From assembly GCF_028389875.1 (NCBI RefSeq), contig NC_084668.1, forward strand, positions 30,176,993 through 30,240,992: 64,000 nucleotides of DNA. The letters run 5' to 3'. Position 1 is the first letter of the stretch, and the number at the start of each line of letters is the position of its first letter. The stretch is from Rhea pennata. Taxonomy: Eukaryota; Chordata; Aves; Rheiformes; Rheidae. Below the pieces are notes generated by a model. The model did no database searches, was not told the origin of the DNA, and saw only the letters and a program-made list of their open reading frames with translations. The position numbers were made by a program, and so were the translations under genes. Below, one piece after another: positions 1 to 13,126 of the stretch.

Positions 1-3000
1 TCATTGCACTTCTGCTTTTTGCATGCAGCTTGTGAAAAGTGGAGCATCTACCATACTCTAATCTACGGAGTAGAGCACCACTGAAGAAGTCTAGTTGTAA
101 TATCCTAGTGCTTTATTATTTTCCCTTTACATTTTGTATTTTGTCAGAATTTGGAGTGACTCACAAAGCACAGAATAAACTGGAATTTCCTCTTTACCTT
201 GACTGTGAAAATAGGAAGTTCCCTTGACTTCAAAAACATAGCTCATTACAACCTGTGCTGAACAACACTGTCTTGCTAAGTGTGCTCATGGTGCCAAAAC
301 ATTGCTTTTAGGTTAAGCAAACATTAGTTACTGACATCATTGACCTGATAAACTGCAGAGCAAGCTTTTCCACCTCTATTTAACTGATAAACTTTATCAA
401 AAGATGGACTATTTGAGAAAGAGTAATTTTCTGTAAATATATTGAATGCTCTCCTCTTTGCTTTGGCAGTCAGTGCAGATCTATTGTTAAATTAAGCTGA
501 CTGACTCAATATGGAGCAGCAGCAGATGCGAAAGATATGGAAACTATTTCAGGAGAAAGTACATATGTTATGAAAAGTGCACATCTACTAGATGCAAATC
601 TTAAGAAGAGGCAGAGAATCTTGGTAGAATGTTTGAAGTCTTGTTCTGCACCCTTCCAAGGAATTTCACTTTTGGGACGGCTGTATAATTCTGAGTGATA
701 GTTAGACAACTTTTAATGAAGTTGCTTATCAGTTAAAATTTCTTAATATGTTTGCAAATTTTCTTTATTTTTGTTTGGTCAAAGTGGAATATGTATCTGA
801 ATGTATGCTGTCAGATCTCCAGCAATCTAGTAACAAGTCTTGTAGCAGAGACATTGCATAAAACATTAAAATATTCTCAGCACTTAGGAGAGCTTACCTA
901 TTTATACAGAGCGTTCAACTAAAATCCAGAGATGAAGACTAAATATGTTGTTTGGCATAGCTTTAAGAAAAGTATAGCGCTAAGATGCAGATGTGGGGTG
1001 AAAGTTCTGTTGGTGTGTTGGTGGTTCTGGTTCTGTTGGCTTGTCTGGAAATGCTGTTTCAAAAGATTGGAACTGCAATGTGCAAAATGGATGACTTACA
1101 TTTTCTTCAAGAAAAATGCTGTTCAGTAATTTGCTTGAGGTAGTTGCAAGTGTTTGTCTTGGTTGAATTGCCAGCCTGTCTATGCATTAGTCAGCCGGAC
1201 TAATCCAGACTGAAAAACAAGGAAAGTTCTGTTGCCTTACAAAGCTGTCTTCTGTTCTTAGTATGTAGGTATTAAATTGGAAAATAAGTGAGATTTTTAC
1301 TACTGTTTTTTATTGCTAGTTGTGAGGAAAGGAGGGAGATGGCTATAATCAAAAAGGCTACCTTCAGATTTTAAAAGGTATTTAGATATAATTAGTTTTT
1401 TATTAAAAATAATTAATCATCACTCTGACCTGTTGTTGAACTAGAGTAAGGAGAGGAGGAAGGATTAAATCTGCCTACAAGGTTGCATTGGCCCACCTAG
1501 GTTCTATGTCTAATAGCAGTATTTATTATTGCACTTACAACCCAGAAGTCTGAGAGTCATCTTTTTTTGCAGTTCAGAGAATTTTAAATCACGTGAGAAC
1601 TTTCATAATCTGTTTTTATTTTTTCCCTCCCCCGCTTTTACACACATGCGCACATGCTCTCTCACTCTCTCAAGCAGAGTTATAGTTTTAGGAAATAATT
1701 TATCTATTACAGCATAGTAACAAATTATTCCTAATATTACTAGATTATAAGATTGATCTTTAAAATTGGTAGCTAATAATGTAAGACTATATACTATCCA
1801 TTTTAGTTAGACTACATTTTACTAGAATATGATTTTTATTTTTATTTGCCAAATATTAAAATACTGGTTTTGTGGAAGTTGACTTTGTCTAGAAAGAAAT
1901 CTAAGCACTTCAGAGGACTGAAAGGATTTATCTGCCTGTGTGGAAGTGTATACTCCCGAAGTAATATTCCAATAATCTGTTGTAATATTCCAATAATCTG
2001 TTGCAATATGTTAGTTACAAGGGAAGTATAAAGAGTTGAGTATAGACTTACATTTCCTACCTGCTGTAAGAATGTCAAGGAAAGATGAAACTCTGAGGTA
2101 AGACTTTTATCAAGCTTCAGAAGGTTTTGAAGGATCATGGCCTTCTTGGAAGGAGTCTTGATACTTTTTCTGGTAGATTTCTTTCACTTAAAATGGAGAT
2201 CTAAGTTATGAAAAGGTACAGGCTTGTTAAACAGTACATCTCATGGAAAAATTTAAAGCCAATGTAGTATTATTACTCACTGATCATCAGAGGTGAACCT
2301 GTACTGCATGTTAGCTCTGCTAAGGCTGCGTGCTGAGAGCTGCTGCTTCTGGGGTCTGAGCTAGTTTAGGTTACTGTACTCTGCTGCGGATGGCTCTGCC
2401 TGCTTTCACTGTAACTGATGCGACTTACGCAGGCTTTTAGGAGGACAAAAGCCCTTCAGGTGTTTCTTGCATCTTGATTTGAATCATTTCCATTAACTGA
2501 CAACCTACTGGTCTATGGTCAACTTTCTTTTTTAAAAAATGTGATTTATAAAAACTGAGTTTTGAAGAAAATACACATGCATCATCTCTTTTTCTAGTCT
2601 GTGGAATTGTGTCAGTCGGCTCTTACAGTGTTGTTAGGAGATATGGAAGTCTTTGAGTCTTAGAAATACTTCACCCTCTGTGCAAGTTCTATCTTATGTA
2701 CCATCACAAAGAGAAAAATGTGATGAATCTGCTGCCAACTTTCTAAATATAATCTTGGAAATAAAGTAAGAGTCGTATTTACTGGCATGTTTACAATAAC
2801 AAACAAGTTATTTTAACTATATCATATGTATGCTTCTTCTGATAGTACCATTTTTTTGTGTCTAAAGCTGAATTCAACTTTGATTGCAACATCCTTTGAA
2901 ATTAAGGGTAGCAGTTATATTGATAACAAACATTTTGTAAACAATGCAAAAATGTATGTATATAAATATACATACATATATGTGTGTATATAGATATGTG

Positions 3001-3117
3001 TGTATATGTGCACATGTGTGCATACACATATGCATATTTATTCGTGTGTTTGTATGTACACATCTACAGTAAATTAATTTGTGCCTATGTTTTTTTTTTT
3101 TCTTTCTTTCTTTCCAG
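1..3117 (+). other. GLS: GLS intron 1 (3' part)
   Basis: AT-rich intron with no supported exon. It contains a perfect 21-bp tandem duplication (1962-2003), a TA/TG-rich simple repeat (about 2950-3060) and a T/C-rich polypyrimidine tract just before the exon 2 acceptor. Short ORFs here look like chance. Confidence 0.85.
2950..3062. repeat. Imperfect TA/TG/CA microsatellite-like tract
   Basis: Alternating purine-pyrimidine sequence of TATG, TGTG and CATA units, ending about 55 bp before exon 2. It is interrupted and probably old. Confidence 0.8.
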
Positions 3118-3214
3118 CAAGGTGAAGCAAGGTCTCCTGCCTAGCTTGGAAGATCTTCTCTTCTATACTATTGCGGAAGGGCAAGAAAAAATACCAGTTC
3201 ATAAATTCATTACT
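3118..3214 (+). CDS. GLS: GLS exon 2 (97 nt)
   Basis: The first base completes a codon from exon 1; the rest encodes 32 residues equivalent to human 130-161, starting [15 protein letters not shown]. This is the start of the helical N-terminal domain that precedes the glutaminase fold. The acceptor has a long T/C tract and the donor is ACT|gtaagt. Human has KIKQG, so there is one Ile-to-Val change. A longer open frame extends upstream but is intronic. Confidence 0.96.
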
Positions 3215-3717
3215 GTAAGTTTACTGTTTCAAAGTGCTGTATGAGAACTATTGGAAGTTTTTATCATTATTATTATTTAACATTCCAAATGCAAAAAATA
3301 TGATGAAAATAACTTTTGTTATGCATGGTTAACCACAACAAGGGTTGTGACTTTTTTTTCTCCCAATGTTGTCTCCGAATCAAGTAAGAGAACTACCAGG
3401 ATTGTACTAGTATTGTTGTTCACTTACACACTGAGTGTGAGAGTATGCTTAAAAGGGTCTATGTGCCTGGCTGTGGCTGGGTCATATTTATGAATATGTA
3501 AAGTGTAATTGGACTGCCATGAATATTAAAACTGATCTTTTGACATCAGAAGTAGCCAAAATGGCAAAAGGCTCAACAGAAAGTATCAACATGCCCTTAT
3601 GTTGATGGCTATGTAGTAACAAGTGTCTCTTCTTTTGGTAAATAAGACTGAACAATAGAGAGCTTTATTGTAATAACATATCTTTTCATTTTGGTAATTA
3701 TTGTTTTATTGTAATAG
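3215..3717 (+). other. GLS: GLS intron 2
   Basis: Short AT-rich intron (503 nt) with nothing else recognised. Confidence 0.9.
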
Positions 3718-3839
3718 GCACTCAAATCTACAGGATTACGTACATCTGATCCCAGGTTGAAAGAGTGCATGGATATGTTAAGACTGGCCCTTCAAACAAC
3801 TTCAGATGGTGTTATGCTGGACAAAGACCTTTTTAAAAA
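3718..3839 (+). CDS. GLS: GLS exon 3 (122 nt)
   Basis: Encodes residues equivalent to 162-201 and two bases of codon 202 (ALKSTGLRTSDPRLKECM...). It continues the N-terminal EF-hand-like helical bundle. The donor is AA|gtaaac and the split codon is completed by exon 4 as Lys. There is one visible difference from human (LRLAL instead of LRLTL). Confidence 0.96.
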
Positions 3840-6800
3840 GTAAACTTTCTGTTAATAATGTTACTGCACAATTCTGAATGGATGTTGTATGTATATTGTT
3901 GACTGTTTTCTTAGGAGAGACATAGGATATATAAATCAATGTATAATTAGAAAGAGGGTGAAACACACAGTCATACTGATGCTATTTTCATATTGTTTGT
4001 TCTGTGGTTTCAGGAAATGTAGCAGTGTCTCCACGGGAGTTCTGTATATCAGTGTTACTTGTGTGTATATATGATCCCATACTGCAACTCTGAGTTGAGT
4101 GCCAAATAAATTAATTGGTGCAACATGGTATATTCAGTATGAGCACATGAAACTTCTCACTGCATCAGCAGTTTTTAACCTTCTGGTATTGAGCTGCTAC
4201 TGTGTAACATAAAATTTTTCACAGAATTTTTGGCATTGAGTTAAGAGCATGTGTGGGGTTAACTCTAAAACTGAATACTTGAAAAATAGAGAGGTGAACT
4301 AAACTTTAAGGCATGTAGAGATGAGAACACTTAGAGCTATAGACATTGCTTTGGACTGTTCTGGAAAGATGTATGTGTGGTATTTTATTGATACTTCTGT
4401 TTAAGAAATGTCTGTAGTCAGCTAAACAGTATAAGCACTGTCAGCTTATCTTCCAAGCCCATTCATCCTGTCCCCTATTTACAGTTTATTTTGTGTGCTA
4501 GAGATTGTAAATTTGGGGACTCATATCGGGAAAAGGAACTTTTAGAATGTTTTTGAGCCTATACTTCTCTGTTCCCTACAGGGCAAGGAAAATAATACCT
4601 AAAAGCTACTTCTTTCATGAAGTTCATGAGTGTGCATTTTTCAGAATGGTACATTTTTATTATTCTGTATTGGACAAACATTTTTTAAAGTGGTGAAATA
4701 ACGCTATTTAGTGCTATTTTCATATTACAGAGTTAGAAACCTTCTGGTGTGTGGTTGGATTTGAAAAAACCTCTTGCTGTTGTGTGTTACATCTGCACCA
4801 AAAGGGCTTACTTGTATTGGTAGACTACAAATTCTGTGTAGGCAAGGGCTCTATATTTTTAAAACAACAACAACAATTGCTAGTTAGAGGCTCGAAAACT
4901 GGATTGTGTTCTGTGTCGTATTTCTAGGATTTGGATCCCCTATATTAGGGAAGTGCATGCTTCTATGATAACTTTTTGAAAACTTACATGGTTGCTTCTT
5001 GTGTAGGAAGAGTTTTTATGTAAAGACTATAGAGAGTATGGAAAGGTGATCCCTTTTCATGTAGCAGATTTTCCTTCACATCAGGAGGCATTCTCAACCT
5101 GTTTTTAGAAAAACAGATTTTAAAAAAAAATTAAGTTACCTGCTCCTCTGAGGTCTTCTGCATATGCAGTTTTGAAACTGAGTTCTTTGTTTTTACTGGT
5201 TTTAATTTTCTTATCCAAATGTTTAAAATTTGAAATATAGTCACTTAACTGCTCGCCTGTCACTTACCTCAGGACTTTGAAACTTCAGTTCCCAAATATA
5301 GGAGTTGATGAGGTAATTCTCCTTTTGAATTTGAATTCAAAGCTGTTAAAGCAAATAAAGCTGCAAGGGTAAAAAACATTGAGTATCAATAGCAGAAGCT
5401 TGGCTAAATCAATCAAACCCAGTCCAAACTAGGTCATACATCTGTATTTTGTAGCTTCAGAAAAGTAGCTTAACAATTCTTTACTTGTTCTAAACAGTAG
5501 ATTGCAGTTCAGTTAAAATTGAAAAGCCAAAACATTCACAATAAGGTTAATGCTCTGCATTTTAAAGGACAAAAAAAAAAAAAAAAGTTAGAAGAAAATC
5601 TCCATGTTACCAGCAAAAAGACTTGGATTTTTCATTTTTTATCTCCAGAGCTGCTGCCGTTGAAGATTTTCTTGACGCGCGTGTTTCGGAGAGAGAGCTT
5701 GACAAATTTATTGAATCAACTGCTTATGATGTATCTATATAACGTAGTACATAGTCCTGGTAGCATGATATCTCATTGAGGGGGGCTTACTTAGTAAAAG
5801 AGCAGAACAGCATTCCAGTTGGCTTAGGGTGTGGGGTTTTTGTTTGTTTTTTTTGTTTTGTTTTGTTTTTTGCACTCTCCGTGTAGCTATGGTACTATAT
5901 TTAAATGTAATAATCTAATTACTGTTAGGTAAAACTTAATCTTCAAAATTTGTTTGATTGATGCACTCTAATCTTCCTCATGAAGTGTGTGTATGTTATG
6001 ACATATCCTAATATTTAGATCTGTGTTTATAACATTTTAGGTAATCTGTATGAAAATTCCTAATAATCTTTTTAAACAATCCTCCTGTGCTTTCCCATAG
6101 CTTTTTCTTTAACTTGCAGCACTTTGCTAACTGGACCTGTGAAAACATTTTTCCTTAACTAGTAATAGTAGTCAGTGTCTGTGACAAAAAAGGAGGGAGA
6201 AAAAAAGGCTGTGAGGCATTCAGAATAAACTTATTTTCAGAAGAGCGTAAATTTGAAAGAGATTGTAGCTATTGAATACTATGTGAGTTTAAATTTGTTT
6301 CAGAGTAACTTATGTAGCCTATATAGACTTAGCCTTTGTCAGAAGGCACTGCCTGTCCCACTTTATTGACCTTGAATTGTGGTCTTGCTAGCCAAATCTC
6401 CTCTGATCTGCTGCTAGGAAGCAGCAATCTGGATATGTTCCATTCTAGGCATAAACCTAACAATCTGTTACTAGATTTCAGACTGGCTTTTATATTTTCT
6501 GTGGACCTATTATGCTCCTCGCTTAATCTAGATAGCAAATCCTGAAAACTTTCATTTTAGAGATACTTAACCTAGATATTAATAAATGTTTTTATCCTAT
6601 TAGTTTAAGCGATTAAAAAGCTTTTGTGACTGAAGATGTAGAAGGCTCTTTAGCTGTGTAAATATTAATCTTATTTATCAAAAACTATTAGTCTTGCATT
6701 TATTTTCTCTAAAATGTCTGAATATGTTAAACATTTGTACAAAACTATTTTTGATAGATGGAAGTGAAGCTTTACATTCCTTACTGTAGTGCTTATAGTA

Positions 6801-9800
6801 TAACTGTTTAAACAGAAAGATTTATCAGGTTCTCGTTCTACTGTATAGATAGTTTAACAACTCCCTGTAAACTGTAGGAGTTCAGAGTAAGTTTTTAGCA
6901 GATTTCTACTTTGTGTACCTTGCCGCTGAAAGGAATAATGAGCAATCTGAGCCAGAACTCAAAATAAGAGGAAAATATCTTGGGATAAATATAACAAGTT
7001 GTAACCCGAAGGAACAAGATGGTCCCAACTTTGTGCTAGAGTCTGAAGACTCATTCATAAAACTCATCTTAATATTTTTTTAGAAGGTTGTGGGGAAAGG
7101 GGTTTGCTGAGAGCTTTTGGTTGTTGGAGGGGTAGTTTATTATAAATTTGAAAGGATTATTTTATCCATCTCAAAGATGAAGCTAGCAAATTCATTATAA
7201 ACGTTGCAAAGAACAGATGCACTGCTTTCTTATTTGCCTCTAGAATATTCATGAGAAAGTCACCTATGAATGACTATTCTCTGTGCTCATCCATCTTTCT
7301 GATAGGGGTTCATTGAATTTAGTCTCTAAATTACTCTTTTTATAGAAAATTGCAGTATACATTCCTCTGAATTGTATCTTGCTGCTGATGAATGGATGGA
7401 TGCAACATGTGCACAAAATAGACATAAAAATTGAAGGGTCGCTCAGAGTCCCCGATGAGCATACCACTGTTGTCTTCACCTTGCTTTGTTTTGACCTTTT
7501 ATTTGTGTGAAGAGCAGTATGATAGTATGTAGCTTAAATGTACTAGGAAAATGTAGCAGTTTGGGGAGGTGTTTTCATAGAGGAAGAAAGCATCTGAGAA
7601 AGAAAGAATAACTGTGTGTGGGGGGATGGTAAGTGCTATGTGGCACTTTCTGTTTGACTCTAGAGAGACCTTTACATATACAAATAAAAAATACATGAAT
7701 AAATGTAAAAAAATTACTTTATTTAAGATTTCCTTCCTATGATTTTTTTTTCCATATTGTTGCATTCTTCCTGAGCCTCAGACCCTTCCTCTCTGGGGAT
7801 ACTTGGAATGTAATTTAGAAGCATCAGTGGGGAGATATCAGGTGCAGAAGATAAGAGGCTGTTAAGATTAGTGTACTGTGCTGACTGAAAATAATACTAC
7901 CCCATTGACTGGAGCCTACTAAGACCCTCATAGCTTTTCCATGCAGTAATTGTTTCAAATATGCATCTATGTTAATTCAACCCCTGTATTTAATCTGTTT
8001 GCTAATTCATTTGATTTGCCTGGATTAAGACATAACAAGGATAAATACCCAGATACTGTCCTAGCAGAAGGCTAGGAACCATATCTGCTTGCAGAAGTAT
8101 GGTAATATCTTGAACCAGCGTAGCCATTTGTGTAATGGGTACCAATCTCTTGCTTAATAGTTACTGAAGTGAGCATATTAGACTTGGTGTAGAGTGGTAA
8201 GTGTATAAACGTGTGTCCTGTTGTTTCAGAAGTGCAGTATGATATCAGAAGACTACATTTCAATGCCTACTGCCTTCCAATTGTTTTGCACACTGTATTG
8301 TTTAGTCTTTCTGAAGTTACGAGAACTCCTGATTTTTTTTTCTTAGAAGAGCTTTTAGCATTGTCTGAATGATACAAACTATGTTGGAGCACATCTGAAG
8401 GTTAAACCTCATGTATCTGTATGTTATTTTTACTTCTGCACACATAGCTACCAGAACTGGTATTAATTACTTTTAAAAGGGGGATGTTCCACCTGGAGTT
8501 AGGTAACTGTGATTGGAGGCTGCTGGGAACAAAAGTGAACAGAATTTTTGCAAGCCATATAGCTATGAAAAAGGAATAGATAAGCCTGACAAAGTACAAT
8601 ATAAATTACTGTTTTAAAATGGACTAACAAGGCTTATTACCGATTGGACAGATTGAGCAATTCTTAAGATGTCAGCATTTACACAAGAAATTTCTCTGCT
8701 GTTTTCCTTTTGCTCTTAGAGTGCTGCATACCAGTGTTCGAAATGGTTGTCCGTTGAATTTGAGTTAAAGTCTAAGTACAAAGGAGTTTAAACTGAAGCT
8801 CCCAAAGAAGGAGGGTGTTTGAAAGGGAAGATAATTCTCTCTGTTTGCTGATCTTCCTGCAACTTTATTTTGAACTGCTCGCGACTATAAATAATAGAAT
8901 ATTTACTTCCAATAATCCTAACCACAAGAATTCACACACACCCCCTCCAAATTAACTTTTTGGAAGTCCTCGTTGGAAGAATACGTTCCGCTTTGTAGCA
9001 CTAGTCTAGACACTTCTAAGTTTGAACACTTCATTTGTCTAAATGAACAACATGTTAGTGCTTCAGTACTGACAGAAAGCACAATATGAGTGTCTCAGGA
9101 AATTACTGTTTGTTTAGTGAAGCCTCCTCTCTTTCTTTTTCTGGGCTAGAGCTGCTAATACTCTTTATCAGGTCATGTTTCAGCTGATAAAGCAACGTCT
9201 GCCAGTTCTTCCCCTGCTTCTGTTCCCATTCATAGCTACCACCCCTCCACTATACGGTCTCCACTTGCAACAGCAGGTCTCAGCTCCTGTTGTGGTCCTC
9301 TGTTTCTCCCAGATAAGTCTTTTCTTTTTCACCTCATCGGTTTTTTAAATGTACCAGATATGTTCATATTTAGAGGGTGTGGACAAAACTGTAACGGTAT
9401 TTTGGGCAAAATACAACAAAGATCACTTAATTGGTGATAGTTTGGAGAGATGGACTTAAGGTATTAACTGTTAAATTTTGTTTAGTTTAGGAGTTCTTAC
9501 AGAGTCCTTCCACTTTTTTTTTTTCCCTACGCTATCCTAGTAGGCTATATACTTTTTAAACCGTCTTCCCTCTTGGTTTTGTTTGTTGATAGCTTTCTGG
9601 CCCAATTCATGGTGAGACCAGTTGGAAGTGAGGGAAACCAACCCTCAACCTCAGCAGCCTGATCTAACTTTGAAATTAGCACTTCCTTGAACAAGGGCTG
9701 GATTAGAAGACCTTTGCATAGTGATGATTCAAAGAAATGTGTGACTTAGATCACTTTTGGATCTTGAGCTACTTGAAGACAAAATAAGACATTGATAGTA

Positions 9801-10063
9801 CCTTGCAGTACAGTCAGAGTTGAAACCTCAAATAAGAGATTTGAAATAAAAAGGTATAAAAGTGAACACAATTAAACAATTGTAAATAATTTAAAAAATG
9901 TAACTTATGGGATGGAAAATTCTTTCTAATGAAGATGTATTCTTGTAGATACAAGTTCAAGAGACTGCCTGTATTTCAGGGGCAGGTAGTGGCTACTTGG
10001 AGTAGGTTTTTTGACAATTCCTTGTCAAAATACTAAAACTTTTTTACTTTTCACATTTTGCAG
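3840..10063 (+). other. GLS: GLS intron 3 (6.2 kb)
   Basis: AT-rich intron. It holds a 17-nt A-run (5570-5586), a T/G-rich stretch near 5835-5870 and scattered short T-runs. No CR1, tRNA or exon-like segment with good splice sites was seen. Short ORFs (for example 5519-5779 and 7499-7765) have no recognisable similarity. Confidence 0.8.
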
Positions 10064-10193
10064 GTGTGTACAAAGTAATATTGTATTGCTCACTCAAGCT
10101 TTCAGGCGGAAGTTTGTCATTCCAGATTTTATGTCGTTTACCTCACATATTGATGAGCTGTATGAAAGTGCTAAAAAACAATCAGGAGGAAAG
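10064..10193 (+). CDS. GLS: GLS exon 4 (130 nt)
   Basis: Completes Lys202 and encodes 203-245, [20 protein letters not shown] onward, identical to the human protein over this stretch. It ends the N-terminal bundle and leads into the catalytic domain. The donor is AAG|gtaact, phase 0. Confidence 0.97.
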
Positions 10194-11201
10194 GTAACTT
10201 ACTTGTGAATGTGTGTGTGTGTGTTCGTGCACCAGTCTTCTGTTTGTTTTTTCTCCTTCAAAAGCTGCTAAGGCTAAAATCAGCCAGAAACAAAGTACAG
10301 CTGTGTTTTTTTTTGAGGTGTTCTGAAAATGGAATCAGACTAGAACACACTGTAGAAATTCTTTGAAATCTTTCAACCAGTATTTTTTTTTCCAGGCTTC
10401 AGTTTGTTACACTAATTTAGAACCCTACTCTCATTCTTTTGTATATTATTGCCATTCTGAAGCAGTGTCAGACTGCTATAGATTTCTTGAAATTGATCAA
10501 ATTAATTCAAATTAATTCATTCTTAGGTAGAGAGATTTTTTTTCCTTAACGTTTAAGGGAAAAGTGAAACTATTAACTTGATAAAATAGTTCTGCAAGTT
10601 TAATTATGTCTGTAGTGCAACTTAGAGCTGTATACCTCTCAGAGTTTACATCATCTTAGGATCTTTAAAAGTTTTGAGGTCAGAAAGATAAAATAGTGTG
10701 GTGTTCTTTATTTTACATGAGCTATAAAATTTCAATATAATTTTGTGAGACTAAATTTAGCCTGTTAAAGAAGTATGCTACTCTACATGACTGGCTGGGT
10801 TGTGTGACAGGCATAATTGTCAATGCCATACCTGTGTAATTATTAAAGTTTACTCTAGTTCTTCTTTTCATTAAACTGATTGAAAAACCCGAACATTTTT
10901 GCAAGCTAAAATGTTAAATGTTTTGAAGATCCTAAATGTGTCTTTAGTAGGACATGAGTTCCTCTTAGAACATGTTGAAGCTTTTACTTTCGTTAGAAAA
11001 ATACTTTATTTGGTAATGATGTAATGAATATAATAATGAATCAATAATGAGATTTTTACAGTTGCTATGTGATCATTAGTAGAATAATCATTATACTTGA
11101 TATATCCTTTTCACAGGATTTTGTTTTAGGAAATGGGAATAACATTTAACTAAATATTTTGGATTGTGTAACCATCTCTGTTCTGTTTTGTGTTGTGATA
11201 G
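10194..11201 (+). other. GLS: GLS intron 4 (1.0 kb)
   Basis: AT-rich, with a short TG run just after the donor. No other feature seen. Confidence 0.85.
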
Positions 11202-11281
11202 GTTGCTGACTATATTCCACAACTGGCCAAGTTCAGCCCTGATTTGTGGGGTGTGTCACTTTGCACGGTGGATGGGCAGAG
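11202..11281 (+). CDS. GLS: GLS exon 5 (80 nt)
   Basis: Encodes residues equivalent to 246-271 and part of Arg272 ([20 protein letters not shown]). It contains Tyr249, a substrate-pocket residue of glutaminase, in VADY. One conservative change from human is visible (GVSV to GVSL). The donor is AG|gtatct, with codon 272 split after two bases. Confidence 0.97.
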
Positions 11282-12962
11282 GTATCTTTTTAACTTCTAA
11301 ACTTTACTGTTTCAAAGATTTAAAACTATAATGCCGTATACAGTACTTGGTGATATGTTATGCTTTAATGAAAAAGCTTTGTTACAATTTAAGAAGGAAA
11401 ATCCACTTGTTCATCCTTGTTTTTTGAACTTACATTTTTTTACCAACTTTTTTTGTTGAAGCTGGCTTATCTTGATACTTTTATGAATATTATCTAAACA
11501 GTATTTTTAAGTAGTATTTAAGACTGGGTTATATTGTTCATATACGTATTGTATATGAACAAAAGAAAATGGTAAAGCTGGGTAATTTTGGTGATTACTA
11601 AAAAATAAGACAGACAGATTTTTGTTGTACTAATCTTCAGGAATTGAAGAGCTTTGTCTAATAGTACCATGCCTGAGGCTATTTAAAAAGTTTTCTGTAG
11701 GTTGTAATGTACTATAGGACCTGCTAATTTCTCTTCTACATTTTAATGTTTTTTGGTAGCATTATTAAATGGTCATAATACATCACTGAAAATTTTTGTA
11801 GTCATTTTTCCTTTTTTTAAAAAATAAGAAAATTCATGGAAACTGGAGTGAATTTAACATTATTTACTTTACAAGTATATGAAACTTCAAGCATGTAGAT
11901 ACATCTCAAGTACAACTTTTGGTTATATTTGTTTTTTCTCCTCTTAAGCAGTGTCTCAGTGTAGCAGAAACAGTTTAGTTTGAACTAAATGTAAAGGAAT
12001 ACCTCACACAGTTTACCTGAGAAATAAGGTAACTTATCCTTGGCTTAGGTGGCACCTCTGCTATACTGCAGTTTGAAGATATACTACATGTTATTAGTAT
12101 TACTTATTTAGGTGTTTCGTGTCCCCACATGAATGGGACATTCAGTTTGAGAGAGCATCAGGCTTGCTAATGGTGACTATTGGTTTTGAGTCGCTTTATC
12201 TGATCTGTTATGATTTGTTTGCTTTATTTGGCTATATAATCTGTAACCTCTAGGGGAAGACTTCTGCAAGAGAGTTGAGGTGCATCTCAAATACGTTATT
12301 TTTCTCTCAGAGCTTACCTGTCGTCTTCTTACTTAAGTGGCTAAATTATAATCTGTATAGTTTTTATAATGTGAGAGTAGTTTTGTGAATTTCTTTGAAT
12401 GTTTCTCAAACTTTCTGCAAATAAAACAAGCAAATATACTTCTGATTTTGCTATCAGACAAGTGGGTGCTTGGATCCATTTGTTTTAGATAAGGCATATA
12501 CTGCTTGTAAGAGTCATTGTTTTATACCGTCTGACTTAGATGTTGAAAGTAAATTTTTTAAAAAATAGAATTTCATAATTTTAATAGAAATACTTATAGT
12601 TGAATTTGCATTACTATGATTAAAATATAATTTCTGCACTTGAAGTCAAAAACCTAATTGGATCTTTGTTTATGTAGACAAATGTACTAACTACTGAGTA
12701 TACAGTTTGCAGTTGAGCAGTTGAGTGTTTTTTGTTGGGTTTTTTTTTTTTTTTTTTTTTTGCTCTTTTAGTTTATGGAGGCAGTTGATTACACTCTTAC
12801 ATCTTTTTGTTCTTTTCTTCAAAGTGTAACTAAATATTTATGGGTTTTGTTTTGTTTGTTATTAGTACTAGTATGTTGGAGAATGGATGCAGCACATTTA
12901 ATACTGCTCTTGCTACGTAATAGGCAGGAATTTTTAAGCGTCTTTGTCTGTCTCTTTACCAG
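11282..12962 (+). other. GLS: GLS intron 5 (1.7 kb)
   Basis: AT-rich intron with a 22-nt T-run at 12740-12761. An open frame continues upstream from exon 6 through the end of this intron, but the acceptor at 12961-12962 and the protein alignment show that only 12963 onward is coding. Confidence 0.85.
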
Positions 12963-13126
12963 GCATTCTGTTGGAGATACCAAAGTTCCGTTTTGTCTTC
13001 AGTCCTGTGTAAAGCCTTTGAAGTATGCTATTGCTGTTAATGATCTTGGCACAGAATATGTGCACAGATATGTTGGTAAAGAGCCTAGTGGATTAAGATT
13101 CAACAAATTGTTCCTGAATGAAGATG
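12963..13126 (+). CDS. GLS: GLS exon 6 (164 nt), active-site serine exon
   Basis: Encodes 273-326 plus one base of 327. The Ser-X-X-Lys catalytic motif is present as SCVK (S286 and K289) within [19 protein letters not shown], as in the serine-dependent beta-lactamase-like family. The exon also holds the gating loop [12 protein letters not shown] (about 316-326), with the Leu-Phe-Leu cluster that lines the tetramer-interface inhibitor site. HSVGDT replaces human HSTGDT. The donor is G|gtaaga, phase 1. Confidence 0.98.

Noticed and set aside
2984..3117. Upstream part of an 86-codon frame leading into GLS exon 2
   Set aside because: It consists of TG/TA simple repeat and polypyrimidine tract ending in the acceptor, so it is not coding.
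12775..12962. Upstream part of a 120-codon frame leading into GLS exon 6
   Set aside because: The alignment to glutaminase and the acceptor at 12961-12962 place the exon start at 12963; the upstream part is intron.
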